A stretch of 63,041 nucleotides of DNA from Calothrix anomala FACHB-343 (GCF_014696435.1 NZ_JACJQG010000057.1:1-63041); one strand, 5' to 3'; shown: positions 41,846 through 52,255, counted from the first letter of the stretch. Made by a program: numbers and translations. The notes: a model not told the origin generated them from the sequence alone.

Positions 41846-41903
41846 AAGTCGGCGGGAAAGCTTACTCCTTGATGGGGTGGGATGAACCTCCGCCCGCCGA
41901 CTT
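41846..41903. repeat. Inverted repeat and GGGCATG tandem run after the Ycf66 gene
   Basis: AAGTCGGCGGG (41846-41856) pairs with CCCGCCGACTT (41893-41903). It is followed at 41906-41941 by five tandem copies of GGGCATG. The 381-bp gap to the HNH gene otherwise holds one dispersed repeat. Confidence 0.7.
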
Positions 41904-42068
41904 AGGGCATGGGGCATGGGGCATGGGGCATGGGGCATGGAAAAGCCACAAATGCCTTATGCCAGCGAAATGCCATTGACTTGTAGGGGATGAGCTTAAC
42001 TCATATCATGTTGGGTTTTAATCAATTAGGACACAAGCGGCGGGTGAGATGGAAGCAGGAACAGAACA

Positions 42069-42112
42069 GTACGCGCTTCGGGGCATGGCAGTGCCAGTGC
42101 CCCTACAATCAA
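42069..42112 (-). repeat. Dispersed repeat with GCACTGGCACTGCCATGCC core
   Basis: The same ~42-bp sequence occurs inverted at 53570-53612, and partial copies lie near 59400 and 59610. It is self-complementary in part (GGCAGTGCC). Confidence 0.75.
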
Positions 42113-42200
42113 CGATAATCTGTATCTCACCATCTGGTAATTTGCTGTATATCCAAAGGGTAAGGTGGTATTTCCATGACTAACCCTTATTTTGAAAAGG

Positions 42201-42605
42201 CTATTTCTTTTTGTTTTCTTTGCGAGTTTTCTCTATGTGAGCTTTTCGGGTTAAAACTTGCAGATTATCTATAGTGGTTAAACCACCTTGAGACATAGGT
42301 TTAACGTGATCAATTTGGAAATCTCTTCGCATTTGGCTTTTGACTCCACTGATTGCACAAGTTATAAAACCTTTTGCATCTGTGTGCTTTTTGAATACAG
42401 CATTTTTAATTCTTCTGTATTCTATAACATCTCGTTCTTTAATTTCATATAAAGATAATTTTTCTATAGGTATATTGTCAAAAATTACATTTGGCGTTGA
42501 TACTACCGCATTAGTATATAACCCTTCAATTTTTAGAGTTTCAATGTCCAACTGCTTCCTAAAATACAGTTTTTCATAGCTAAATAAAACTTGCCAACCC
42601 AACAC
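42201..42605 (-). CDS. HNH endonuclease, 134 aa, possibly 5'-truncated
   Basis: Residues ~80-130 form an HNH domain: FITCAISG (where a Zn-finger Cys pair is partly missing), DFQIDHVKPMSQGGLTTIDN (H, N) and LQVLTRKAHIEKTRKENK (H). The N-terminal ~70 residues match no family. Upstream of the GTG start lies a dispersed repeat (TTGGGTTTCGTTCCTCAACC), so the original N-terminus may have been replaced. It is unlikely to be part of a restriction system since no methylase lies nearby. Confidence 0.6.
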   Translation of the reverse strand: MLGWQVLFSYEKLYFRKQLDIETLKIEGLYTNAVVSTPNVIFDNIPIEKLSLYEIKERDVIEYRRIKNAVFKKHTDAKGFITCAISGVKSQMRRDFQIDHVKPMSQGGLTTIDNLQVLTRKAHIEKTRKENKKK

Positions 42606-42657
42606 CCGGATAAATGTTGGGTTTCGTTCCTCAACCCAACCTACAATTTTTTTTGCA

Positions 42658-42789
42658 TCATTTGATCTGTGTCAATCCAGTAGGATGCATTACCACGAAT
42701 GTCCATTGTTCGGAATGGTTAATGACATCCCAAACTTGTGTAATAGGTGCTTCAATCTCCCAAGTTGTTAAAAATTTGTAATTAGCCAT
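42658..42789 (-). pseudogene. Remnant of an SRPBCC/START-like domain gene
   Basis: A 43-codon frame, MANYKFLTTWEIEAPITQVW, then DVINHSEQW, matches the N-terminus of SRPBCC (polyketide-cyclase-like) proteins. After QW the sequence becomes unrelated and stops. The frame starts inside the kinase stop (overlap of ATGGCTAA). The rest of the gene seems deleted and replaced by a dispersed repeat. Confidence 0.5.
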
Positions 42790-45700
42790 CTTGGATATCT
42801 ACTTTCTCTGTTAACTCCATGATTCTCTCAAATTGGAAGTTATTTGCTAAGTCACTAAGATAGTTTTTCAATTCATCGTTATCTGAGGTAATTTGATTGA
42901 GCAAATTTAAAATCATATCGTCACTACATTGAGCGGCGGCATGGTAAAGTTCTTTTAACCATGCAGTTGACATTTGCGACAATAAAGGAATTAAATCAGC
43001 AGGTGGTAGCATTTGCGCTGATGTTTGCCTTGCTGTTGTTAATTGATGGTTTTCTTGTTGATAAAGATATTTGACTCGTAAATATTGGCTAAGTTTTTCT
43101 AGGAGAATTTCTTCGCGGAATGGTTTGTTAATTAAGTCATCACAACCGGCTTGGATTATGGCGGCTCGTTGTTCTTCAAAAGCGTTGGCGGTTAAGGCAA
43201 TAATAATTGTCTGCTGTTCGGCTTGGGGATTTTGAGATTCAGTAGCTTTAATGACTCTTGTGGCTTCATAACCATCCATGACGGGCATTCGCATATCCAT
43301 TAAAATTAGCTGGGGTTGGTATTCTTGCCAAAGTGCGATCGCTTCTTCGCCATTTGTAGCTTCCCATACTCTAAAACCAATAGATGTAAGTAGTTGCACT
43401 AATACAAGACGGCTTTCGGCGGCATCGTCAACTACTAAAATGCGATATTCTTTGTGGGGCGGTTCTAAACCAATGACTAAAGATTTTGTTGGTTGAGGCT
43501 GAATTTCGCTGGCTGAGGCGGGATGAATTTCAATATCAAAGGTAAATTTACTACCTTCACCTAAAATACTGGTAACAGTAATATCTCCGCCCATCATTTC
43601 TACATATTTTCGGCTAATTGCTAACCCTAATCCGGTTCCTTGTTGGGATTTTCTCCCGGTTTCAGTTTGTCCAAAGGCTTCAAATAATAAGTTGATTTCT
43701 TGGGGTGCAATACCGAGTCCGGTATCTTCGACTTCAAAGAAGATATGGGAGGGGTGAGGGGGATTTTCTGCTGGTTCTAAAGATGTACTATAAACTCGTA
43801 AGATGACGCTGCCTTGATGAGTAAACTTGATAGCATTACCTAAGAGATTAAGGAGAACTTGCAGCAATTTACTTTCATCGGTTTGTACGTATTGGGGAAT
43901 ATTAGGGGCATATTCAAATATTAACTCTAGGTTTTTAGCAGCTGCACGCAAATGCAACATTTTTTCTAAGCTGTTTAACAGGTTGATTAAGTTGAAACTG
44001 CTAATATTTAAAGTGCTTCTCCCGGCTTCAATTTTTGACATTTCTAAAATGTCATTAATTAAGCTCAATAAATGTTCGCCTGCACGATTAATAATGGCTA
44101 AATGTTGCTGATGTTCGTGAGATAAAGAATTTTCACGGCTCATGATTTGCGTGAAACCTAAAATGGCGTTGAGGGGGGTGCGCAATTCATGACTCATGTT
44201 AGCGAGAAATTCGCTTTTAGCACGATTGGCTGCATCAGCAGCAACAACGGCTGCTTGTAATGCTTGTGATTGACTTTGGGTTTGGGCTAATAGTTGTACT
44301 TGCTGTAAAGCAACTCCTAATTGATTACCAATTTGCACAGCAATATTAATTTCTTCGGTTTTCCATTGGCGGGGGTGAGAATTTTGATAACTTGTTAATA
44401 ATCCCCAAAGTTGATCGCCGCATAATATGGGTACTGTAATATAAGCTTTGGCTTGAAAACGCTCTAATAAATTAATGATTTCTGGTGTAAATCCAGCATT
44501 ATGAATATCCTCTACACATTGATAAGTCAGGTTTTGTTCTGTGGATAAATCGGTATTGGGTAGGATATCTGCATTCATTAATAATGTCATCATCCCCCGA
44601 TCGCTCTCTAGTTTAAGATTGGGGTGGTTGGTTTGGAGTTCAATTAAGGAAATCCAACCATTTTCTACGGATTCAGAGACAAATTCCCCATTACCTTCTA
44701 AATCGCAACGGTAAACAGCGACGCGATCGCAATCTAACACTTGGCGCAATTCTTGGGTGGTAGCGGCAAATATTGTCTCTAAATCCAAGGTTTGACGCAT
44801 TCTTTGAATTACTTGGGCGATCGCTTTTTCGCGTTCTGCGCTTTCTTTTAAGGCTTCTTCTGCAAGTTTTCTTTCGGTAATATCTGTCACTGTACCGATA
44901 TAACCTTTAATTTCGCCATCATCGCCAATTTCTGGCAAACATTGGGATAATACCCAGACAATCGCCCCATTTGTGCGTAAAATTCGATATTCTAATTTAT
45001 ACCCAGTTTTAGCGGCTCTGGCTTGCTTCCATTTGCCGACAACGCGCCGCCGATCCTCAGGATGTATGGCTTTTGTCCAAGCTTTGCGCAGAGATTCGGC
45101 TAAGGAAAGTCCAGTAATTTCCGTCCAGCGTTGATTTAAATATAAAACATTGCCATCAACATCGGTGTGAAAAATACAAGCTGGTGAGGCTTCAGCTAAG
45201 AGTTGATAGCGTTGTTGGCTGGCTTGCAAGGCTAATTCTGCTAATTTTCGCGCATTTACATCTGCCCAGTAACCAACACATTCTATCGGCTTTCCGGCTT
45301 CATCGCGAATTAACCTGACTTGCTCGTATAACCAATGATATGTACCATCAGCATGTAAAAAGCGATATTCATAGGAACTGTATTCTTGCTCAAATAACAG
45401 AGAAAATTTGCTCAAGATATACTCAACATCTTCTGGATGAACGTGACGCAACCAAAAATTGGGATTTTCGAGAAATTCCCGCGCTTCATAGCCAAGCATG
45501 GTTTTCACGTTCTCACTCATAAATGTATGCCCAAAATCCCCGGAGATTTTGCTGCTATAGATAACTACAGGGCTAGAAGTCAGCAGATATTGTAAGCGTT
45601 CGTTGGCTAACCGCAGTTTTTGTTCTGCATATTTGCGATCGCTAATTTCTACCATTACCGTTCCCACACCCAAGGGGCGATCGTCTTCGCCGGGAATGGG

Positions 45701-48700
45701 AAAATAAGAAACCAAAAAGTGACGCACAATCTCTGGTTTTTTCGTTGAGGGAATACTGACTTCTAAATTGAGAATTGCTTGACCGGTGAGTAGTACTTGT
45801 TTGTAAAATGGGGCAACAAACGGAGCCATTTGGGGCACAACTTCATATATAGTTCTGCCAATGTGGTTTTTTTGCGGTTTTCCGTGAATTTCTGCCATTA
45901 ATTCATTAATTTGTACAAACCGCAGTTGTTTATCTAAAATATCCATCCCCACAGGCGCACCAGAGAAAAAGGCGTTGAGGCGTGCTTCTCTAAGGGCGAT
46001 TTCTCTTTCTAAGGTTTTGCGTTCGGTAATATCTTTGTGAGTACCTGTGATCCGCAGGGGTACGCCTTGTTCGTCGCGTTCAAAAATTTGGGCGCGAGTT
46101 TGAATCCACTTCCAAATCCCGGAGGAACAACGCATCCGAAATTCTGCTTCATAAACGGAAGTAGCACCTTGAAGATGGTTTTCTAAAGCTGATTGTACTG
46201 CGGCTAAATCTTCGGGATGAACTAATTCTTCAAAAGCTTGTTGATTTTCTTCAATTTCATCTTCTGTATAACCGAGCATTTTTTTCCAGCGCCAATCTCG
46301 GTAGATTCTCCCACTGGTAAAATCCCAATCCCACAAACCCAAATCGCTAGCTTCTAAGGCTAACTGTAAACGTTCTTCGCTTTTTCTATGGGCTGCTTCT
46401 ACTTGTTTGCGTTGAATTAATCCGCCTAATTGGGAAGCTACCGCACCGACTAACAATAACAACCGCTTATCCACTGACATGGCGCTGCTTTTAAAGAAGA
46501 CTAACACGGCTAAGACTTTGTTAGCGGCGATAATCGGTACGCCAAAGACAGCTTTTAATCCTATGTTAGTTGCTTGGGGCGATCGCAAAAAAATCGGTTG
46601 GGCAACACGAGAAATATCCTCAATCCATTCTGGCTGCTTGCTTTGCCAAACTCTCCCCGGTAAACCTTCGCCTAAAGCTAATTTTAGGCTTTTACTTTCT
46701 AAGCAAAATTCTTCTAAATTGTTGCGATCGCCATACCAGCCTAAACTATGTTCTAAAATCGCGCCATCATCGCTGGGTATCCAGGCTTCGCCAAAGTCCC
46801 AGTCGATATTTTGGCAAATTAGACGTAAAACCATAGATAAAGCGCTGTTAACATCAATGGCACGCGTCATAGCTTGAGTTGTCAACAGCAACAACCGACT
46901 TTCGTTTTCTGCTTGCTTGCGCTCAGTGATGTCTTTGGCTGTACCCAGGATGTACTTTTGTCCATCAATTTCACTCATTTCCGCACTTAACAGCGTTGTC
47001 TTAATTTCCCCACTGGCAGTGCGAATATCTACTTCATGGTTGCGGAGTACTTTTGTTTGTTCTAACATTTGGCGCAGAAAATTAGACTCTTCGGGATTCG
47101 CCCAAATTCCTAATTCTGCACTGGTATGTCCGATTACCTGAGAGCGAGAATAGCCAAAAAATGTACAGAAACTATCGTTAACTTCGATATAGCGCATCTC
47201 AGGAAATGTACTGAGGCTAATCGGATCGGGAGAGGAGCGCAAAGCCGAGCCTAATTTCTCTTCGGACATGCGCCTAGCTGCTTCTGCACGGCGGCGTTCC
47301 CTGGCTTCTAGAGCTAAAGAAACTAAATTACCTAAAGAACGGGCAAAATTTTGGTCTTCTAATGTCCAATGATGGGGAATTGCCACTGCTTCTAAGCATA
47401 AAACGCCAACAGTTTTACCTCCTAGTCTGATTGGTGTATTCAGCATGGAAGTGATGTTAAATGGCGTCAGGTAAGCATCTAAAAATTCTTTGGTGCGCGG
47501 ATCTGTAGCTGCTTCATGGGCAACAATAATCGGATCTGAGTGCAAAGCTTGAAAATAATGGGGATAATCTGTGGCGCACAGGGAATTTCCTTGACTATGT
47601 TGCTGTTGACTGTGGGTAAATAAATCTACACATTGCAAAATATTATCGTTTTCCCCATACAGCCAAACGCTAGCGCGTTCTACTTCCAGATTTCTCACAC
47701 CGACTTCGGTAATTTCTCTCACAGCCGCTTTCAAGTCTTCTTGATACAGCACTTGATTTTTAGCTAACTCTGTTAACACTAAGTTATGCTGCAAAAGTTT
47801 AAGGGCGCTGGTATGCAGTGCTTGTTCAGCACGTTTTCGATCAGTAATATTACTAGCTGTACCAGTGATGCCTACAACATCGTCATCATGATTTTGGACA
47901 GCGATCGCATTAATTGTTAAATATAAAATGCTCCCGTCTTGGGCAAAACAGCTAACTTCCTCGTGAAAAATAGACTCTCCGCGCAAGAGACTGGCGAACT
48001 TTTGTTGAATCAGTGCCACTTGCTCTGGCAAAATAAAATCCGTAAAGTTACGCCCAATCATCTGTTCCGGTTCGTAACCAAAAAACTGTTTAACAGCTGG
48101 ATTGACAAAATTAATCACACCATCCACATCCACAGACCAAATCATATCTTGGGATGTCTCAACTAGCTGACGATATTTACCTTCGCTAGATTTGAGAGCG
48201 ACGAGACGCGCTTTGCGGGAAGCTTCGCTGACGCTAATTTCTTGCTGAAGTTGGATGATTTGGGCTTTTAAGTTATCTTCGGCTTGTTTACGTTGGTGAG
48301 CAATGGCGATCGCATTGGCGATTGCTTGTAATATCGAGATTTCCCCAGTTTCCCAACCGCGAACTTCTACACAGTTATCAAAGCCAATCAAGCCAACAAA
48401 TTCACCGTTAACAATTATCGGTAACATCAAAATCGCGAAAACGCCTTGCAGTTCTAACTTTCCCCGTTCTAAGTCTGGACATTCAGTGACAATTTCCGCG
48501 ATCGCTTCTCCTTGAGTTAATAAAGTCGCCCAACGCAGCGAAAAATCCTCAGCAGACACAGTTTTGCGGGTTGGATGGAGAATTTTCGGCGGAATTCCGG
48601 GAGCGCACCATTCCCCACATTGGCTAATTGCAAACTTACTCGCAATTCCTGGACGCTGCTCATAAATATATACACGACTAGCTTTAGTGATTGGCCCGAG

Positions 48701-49627
48701 AATTTCTACGATTTTTGTGTAGTATTTATTGCTACCATCAAAACTTAATAACTGGTGTTGAATTTGTCCCAAGGCGGCTAAGTAACGTTCGCGAGACTTT
48801 TGTCTAGTTTGTGTTGCTTGATGGGTGCTAATATCAATCAGCGTTGTCACCACAAATTTGCCATAATCCTTTTGACAAATCGCCTGAATCATCTCGACAT
48901 TTAACCGCGAACCATCTTTACGGGTAATAGTGAATTCCCGTTTTTCTGGTTGGGTATTCAAAGCCAGAAAATTTTTATATTGCTGAATTAAATGGGCTTT
49001 TTCGCTAAATGTTAAATTGCCATAATGTACTGTAAATGGTTGTCCTATCAGTTCCTCACGTTCCCAGCCATACATCTGGCAATAATCCTGATTGACTTCA
49101 ACAAAATAGCCATTTTCATCGGTGAGGCATATCCCAACTTTCGTAGCATCTAAAATAGATTGATTATGCCGATTTTGTTTGATGGCTTGCTGTTTTCTTT
49201 GGATGAGTTGCTGATGATGTTCGTGAAATCTAGCTTTAACTTTTTGCAAATTTAATTGTTTGTGTAGCCGTAATAAAACTTCTTCACGCCGCAGTGGTTT
49301 GGCAATAAAATCAACTAAATCTATTTTATTCGGCTGGATTTTCTTCACTAAATCTGCATCAAACCCCAGAAAAATTACTGGTATATACTTAGTTGCTTTA
49401 TGAGATTGCAACTGTTGCCAGACTTCATAACTATGCATATCTGGCAAAACAACATCCAGCAAAATCATCTGAGGAGGAGAAGCAAGCGCTGCTGTAAGAG
49501 CTAAATTCCCAGAATTTACCTCTTGCAATTGATAATCTGGAGCAGCAAGAATATTTGCCAAAAAAATCCCGGTTTCGGGCTTGCTATCTACCAACAAGAT
49601 TGTAAATTGCTGATTATTATTCGCCAT
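42782..49627 (-). CDS. Giant hybrid sensor histidine kinase with repeated PAS and GAF domains, 2281 aa
   Basis: Order: receiver domain (8-122, phosphoacceptor D58 in ILLDVVLPD); PAS (~158-270); GAF (~285-450); PAS (~485-600); GAF (~615-790); PAS (~800-915); GAF (~925-1085); four PAS/PAC units (~1100-1590); GAF (~1600-1790); HisKA with H1813 in NMSHELRTPLNAILGFT; HATPase with DTGLGIAP and GTGLGLAIS; second receiver with D2111 in LILMDMRMP. All phosphorelay residues are present. None of the GAF domains shows an obvious bilin Cys, so light sensing is not supported. It is cytoplasmic, with no membrane span. No partner regulator gene adjoins it. Confidence 0.9.
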   Translation of the reverse strand: MANNNQQFTILLVDSKPETGIFLANILAAPDYQLQEVNSGNLALTAALASPPQMILLDVVLPDMHSYEVWQQLQSHKATKYIPVIFLGFDADLVKKIQPNKIDLVDFIAKPLRREEVLLRLHKQLNLQKVKARFHEHHQQLIQRKQQAIKQNRHNQSILDATKVGICLTDENGYFVEVNQDYCQMYGWEREELIGQPFTVHYGNLTFSEKAHLIQQYKNFLALNTQPEKREFTITRKDGSRLNVEMIQAICQKDYGKFVVTTLIDISTHQATQTRQKSRERYLAALGQIQHQLLSFDGSNKYYTKIVEILGPITKASRVYIYEQRPGIASKFAISQCGEWCAPGIPPKILHPTRKTVSAEDFSLRWATLLTQGEAIAEIVTECPDLERGKLELQGVFAILMLPIIVNGEFVGLIGFDNCVEVRGWETGEISILQAIANAIAIAHQRKQAEDNLKAQIIQLQQEISVSEASRKARLVALKSSEGKYRQLVETSQDMIWSVDVDGVINFVNPAVKQFFGYEPEQMIGRNFTDFILPEQVALIQQKFASLLRGESIFHEEVSCFAQDGSILYLTINAIAVQNHDDDVVGITGTASNITDRKRAEQALHTSALKLLQHNLVLTELAKNQVLYQEDLKAAVREITEVGVRNLEVERASVWLYGENDNILQCVDLFTHSQQQHSQGNSLCATDYPHYFQALHSDPIIVAHEAATDPRTKEFLDAYLTPFNITSMLNTPIRLGGKTVGVLCLEAVAIPHHWTLEDQNFARSLGNLVSLALEARERRRAEAARRMSEEKLGSALRSSPDPISLSTFPEMRYIEVNDSFCTFFGYSRSQVIGHTSAELGIWANPEESNFLRQMLEQTKVLRNHEVDIRTASGEIKTTLLSAEMSEIDGQKYILGTAKDITERKQAENESRLLLLTTQAMTRAIDVNSALSMVLRLICQNIDWDFGEAWIPSDDGAILEHSLGWYGDRNNLEEFCLESKSLKLALGEGLPGRVWQSKQPEWIEDISRVAQPIFLRSPQATNIGLKAVFGVPIIAANKVLAVLVFFKSSAMSVDKRLLLLVGAVASQLGGLIQRKQVEAAHRKSEERLQLALEASDLGLWDWDFTSGRIYRDWRWKKMLGYTEDEIEENQQAFEELVHPEDLAAVQSALENHLQGATSVYEAEFRMRCSSGIWKWIQTRAQIFERDEQGVPLRITGTHKDITERKTLEREIALREARLNAFFSGAPVGMDILDKQLRFVQINELMAEIHGKPQKNHIGRTIYEVVPQMAPFVAPFYKQVLLTGQAILNLEVSIPSTKKPEIVRHFLVSYFPIPGEDDRPLGVGTVMVEISDRKYAEQKLRLANERLQYLLTSSPVVIYSSKISGDFGHTFMSENVKTMLGYEAREFLENPNFWLRHVHPEDVEYILSKFSLLFEQEYSSYEYRFLHADGTYHWLYEQVRLIRDEAGKPIECVGYWADVNARKLAELALQASQQRYQLLAEASPACIFHTDVDGNVLYLNQRWTEITGLSLAESLRKAWTKAIHPEDRRRVVGKWKQARAAKTGYKLEYRILRTNGAIVWVLSQCLPEIGDDGEIKGYIGTVTDITERKLAEEALKESAEREKAIAQVIQRMRQTLDLETIFAATTQELRQVLDCDRVAVYRCDLEGNGEFVSESVENGWISLIELQTNHPNLKLESDRGMMTLLMNADILPNTDLSTEQNLTYQCVEDIHNAGFTPEIINLLERFQAKAYITVPILCGDQLWGLLTSYQNSHPRQWKTEEINIAVQIGNQLGVALQQVQLLAQTQSQSQALQAAVVAADAANRAKSEFLANMSHELRTPLNAILGFTQIMSRENSLSHEHQQHLAIINRAGEHLLSLINDILEMSKIEAGRSTLNISSFNLINLLNSLEKMLHLRAAAKNLELIFEYAPNIPQYVQTDESKLLQVLLNLLGNAIKFTHQGSVILRVYSTSLEPAENPPHPSHIFFEVEDTGLGIAPQEINLLFEAFGQTETGRKSQQGTGLGLAISRKYVEMMGGDITVTSILGEGSKFTFDIEIHPASASEIQPQPTKSLVIGLEPPHKEYRILVVDDAAESRLVLVQLLTSIGFRVWEATNGEEAIALWQEYQPQLILMDMRMPVMDGYEATRVIKATESQNPQAEQQTIIIALTANAFEEQRAAIIQAGCDDLINKPFREEILLEKLSQYLRVKYLYQQENHQLTTARQTSAQMLPPADLIPLLSQMSTAWLKELYHAAAQCSDDMILNLLNQITSDNDELKNYLSDLANNFQFERIMELTEKVDIQDG

Positions 49628-49734
49628 ACCAATTGTTTAGTGAATTTCCCATCATCGAGCCAGATTTGATAGCCATCACGAGTAGCTAATTAGCAGTACA
49701 GAAAACCCTGGGACAGCATCAAGATGGCAAAGCC

Positions 49735-49808
49735 AGAAAAGGCAGACAAATAATTCAAAATTCCCAATGCCCCATGCCCAATGCCCAATGCCCCATACCC
49801 CATGCCCA
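49735..49808 (+). repeat. GCCCCATGCCCAAT tandem words
   Basis: A run of CCCAATGCC and CCCCATGCC heptamer-like words between the kinase gene and the radical-SAM operon. The same words recur at 55998-56026 and 59712-59752. Confidence 0.7.
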
Positions 49809-49912
49809 TACCCTCACAAGTTCCTCAAATTCTGGAGATAAATTTGTAGTGAATCTAAATTTTAAATAGATTTTTGATACCAGTGTATGTTTGATTTTAG
49901 GAAGCGGCAAGT

Positions 49913-50725
49913 ATGAGTACAACTTTATCTAAACCACAACCCCATGATTCTACAGTTTACGGCCCGGTAAATTCTTGGCGATTTGGGCGATCGCTAGGGA
50001 TCGATCCCATTTGTTCGGTATCTACTTGTTCTTTTAACTGTGTTTATTGTCAGCTGGGAAAAATTCAAGCCAGTACTGCGGAACGCCAAGTTTTTGTGCC
50101 AACAATGCAAATTGTTGACGATCTCCGCACAAGATTACCTTTAGATCGGGTAGATGTAGTCACTTTAAGTGGTAGTGGCGAGCCTACCCTAGCATTAAAT
50201 TTAGAAAAAATTATTGGGGTTGTTAAGAAAATTACTAGACTACCGACAGTAGTTTTAACTAATAGTACGATGTTGCACGATCCAACAGTTCGGAATGCGT
50301 TAAAAGTAGCAGATATAGTAGCCGCAAAATTAGATGCAGTTTCGTCAAATCAATTGCAGCGAATTAATCGTCCTGTAGAGACAATTAATCTACCAGATAT
50401 ATTAGCGGGAATCGAGCAATTTCGGCAAGAATACTCAGGACATTTGGCTATTCAAACAATGGTTTTGTCTCGTTGGACACCCGACATGGTAGAGGATTAT
50501 ATCGAAATTATTCAGCGTCTAAAACCCGATGAAATTCAAATTAATCTGCCTTCCCGTCCGCGCGTTTTGGTCAGGAAATTAGAAGCACGTGGTAATAATA
50601 TTGCCCCATCTAGTCCTTACCTGGTGCAAAACCTCAAATGTGTCAGCAATGACATCCTGGCGGCTCTTGCTACTCAAATTCATGACGCCATCAATATCCC
50701 GGTAAGTTACCCGGCTATGGCTTAA
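49913..50725 (+). CDS. Radical SAM protein, 270 aa
   Basis: The iron-sulfur motif is CSFNCVYC (C-x3-C-x2-C) near residue 40, in the context of GPVNSWRFGRSLGIDPI, which marks the family of small radical-SAM proteins linked to molybdopterin- or B12-like radical chemistry. The glycine-rich SAM-binding strand is VVTLSGSGEPTLA, followed by VVLTNSTML. A substrate cannot be assigned. It heads a probable two-gene operon: the next gene begins 29 bp on, with a strong ribosome site. Confidence 0.8.
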   Translation: MSTTLSKPQPHDSTVYGPVNSWRFGRSLGIDPICSVSTCSFNCVYCQLGKIQASTAERQVFVPTMQIVDDLRTRLPLDRVDVVTLSGSGEPTLALNLEKIIGVVKKITRLPTVVLTNSTMLHDPTVRNALKVADIVAAKLDAVSSNQLQRINRPVETINLPDILAGIEQFRQEYSGHLAIQTMVLSRWTPDMVEDYIEIIQRLKPDEIQINLPSRPRVLVRKLEARGNNIAPSSPYLVQNLKCVSNDILAALATQIHDAINIPVSYPAMA

Positions 50726-50754
50726 CTTTATTAACGCTTTGAAGGAGGAAAGAG

Positions 50755-51381
50755 ATGGAAACAAAATCTAGCAGCCCATCGCTACCACTAATAGAAATTC
50801 CCCCTGAGCATTTAAACATCATGGGTTATGTTGATGAATCAGAAGTCAACGGGCCTGGTTGTCGTGCAGTGGTTTGGGTACAAGGTTGTCTCAGAGAATG
50901 TCCTGGTTGTTTTAATACGGCTTCTTGGCCATTTGAAATTAATCAATTAATTACTGTTGATACTCTGGCAGAAAATATTCTCAAAAACCCCAAAAATACA
51001 GGTGTAACTTTTTCTGGTGGCGAACCATTTTGGCAAGCACCTGCATTAGCAGCTTTAGCTAAAAAGCTCAAAGCTGCTGGGTTAAATGTCATGTCTTTTA
51101 CAGGATTTACTCTGAAGTTATTACAATCGGAATCGGCTCCACCAGGCGCGCAAGATTTATTAGAACAGCTAGATATTTTGATTGACGGGCCTTTTGTCGA
51201 GTCTTTAGCAATTCATTCGCCAACTTCTCCCGTTTCTTCTAGCAATCAACGAGTACATATTTTTAATCCTGAGTTCCAAGATAAAATTTCTTGGGCTAGC
51301 GATCAGATAGAAATCCATGTCCTCAAGGATGGTAGCCGGATTGTGACTGGCTATCAAAGTTTATGGGAGAAGTCAGAATAA
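50755..51381 (+). CDS. Radical SAM protein, NrdG-like activase, 208 aa
   Basis: CLRECPGC (C-x3-C-x2-C) near residue 43 follows GPGCRAVVWVQG, the layout of small activating enzymes such as NrdG. TGVTFSGGEPFWQAPALAAL is the glycine-rich SAM motif, and LDILIDGPFVESLA is another NrdG-like segment. It follows GAAGGAGGAAAGAG and the upstream radical-SAM gene. No anaerobic ribonucleotide reductase gene is adjacent, so another target enzyme is possible. Confidence 0.8.
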   Translation: METKSSSPSLPLIEIPPEHLNIMGYVDESEVNGPGCRAVVWVQGCLRECPGCFNTASWPFEINQLITVDTLAENILKNPKNTGVTFSGGEPFWQAPALAALAKKLKAAGLNVMSFTGFTLKLLQSESAPPGAQDLLEQLDILIDGPFVESLAIHSPTSPVSSSNQRVHIFNPEFQDKISWASDQIEIHVLKDGSRIVTGYQSLWEKSE

Positions 51382-51497
51382 TTCGTAATTCGTATTTGAG
51401 AACCATAGTTTTTCATGCGTAGTGGGAGCATCTTGCTCCCTGGTGGTAGTAGCGGGCAAGATGCCCGCACTACTCCAGTTTTGAAAATGGACGAAGT

Positions 51498-51992
51498 TTA
51501 TCTCTTAATTTTTTGCAAATTCTCGACTGTGAGATAGATTTCTTCATCAGCTATTTGACTGTTGTAGTCGATGTTAATTTGGGTGGGATAGCCCAATTTA
51601 GGATCGTACTGTACAGTCAGGTTAGATGCTTTTTTGGCGATCGCATCTTCAATGATCTTGAATAGCTTGGGCACTGTATCGTATTGTTGGAATAATTCTC
51701 GCTCTACAGGTTTACCTGTCGCATCAGTTAGATAACTTGTACGTCCTTTTCTTACCGTGACGCTAATCGGCCCGCTAGCTTTGGGTGCGCAGAAGCAACT
51801 GCGGCTAAATGTATACCGATAGTTACGAATGTTTTGCTTTTTCCATAACTGACGGTTCGCTGTTAATTGCTTTAGCTGTGAATTAGCAATTGTTGCTGAT
51901 TGCGGTGCTGGATTTGCAGGTAGAGAAAGCACAGGCGCATTTAAGCTCAGTGCAAGTAATAACCCTGCACTTATAAAAATAGGTAAACGCAT
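51498..51992 (-). CDS. DUF6174-like exported protein, 164 aa
   Basis: Starting at 51992, the N-terminus MRLPIFISAGLLLALSLNAP looks like a signal peptide. The mature part has WKKQNIRNYRYTFSRSCFCA (a conserved Tyr-Thr-Phe and Cys cluster), then ISVTVRKGRTSYLTDATGKP and KASNLTVQYDPKLGYPTQIN, all typical of the DUF6174 family. Function is unknown. The earlier start would add 38 unlikely residues. Confidence 0.75.
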   Translation of the reverse strand: MRLPIFISAGLLLALSLNAPVLSLPANPAPQSATIANSQLKQLTANRQLWKKQNIRNYRYTFSRSCFCAPKASGPISVTVRKGRTSYLTDATGKPVERELFQQYDTVPKLFKIIEDAIAKKASNLTVQYDPKLGYPTQINIDYNSQIADEEIYLTVENLQKIKR

Positions 51993-52255
51993 ATAAATAG
52001 ATAGATTGAATTTGTAAGTTATGAGAATTGGGTAAAGTTGTGAAAGTTCCTGCTTGAGTTTATTCCCGGCAAAATTTATTTTTATGTTAATTTGGACACT
52101 CAGCAATAAAATATTTGACTGTATTATAGATTACAAATAGCCAACAGTATTTGTGAGCGATCGCCAAATAACAGCAAGATTCAACTTAAAACAATTATAT
52201 TTTGCTGGTTCTTAATCCTGAAAGCTGGGAACTGCTATGAATTCTGATAAACCTT

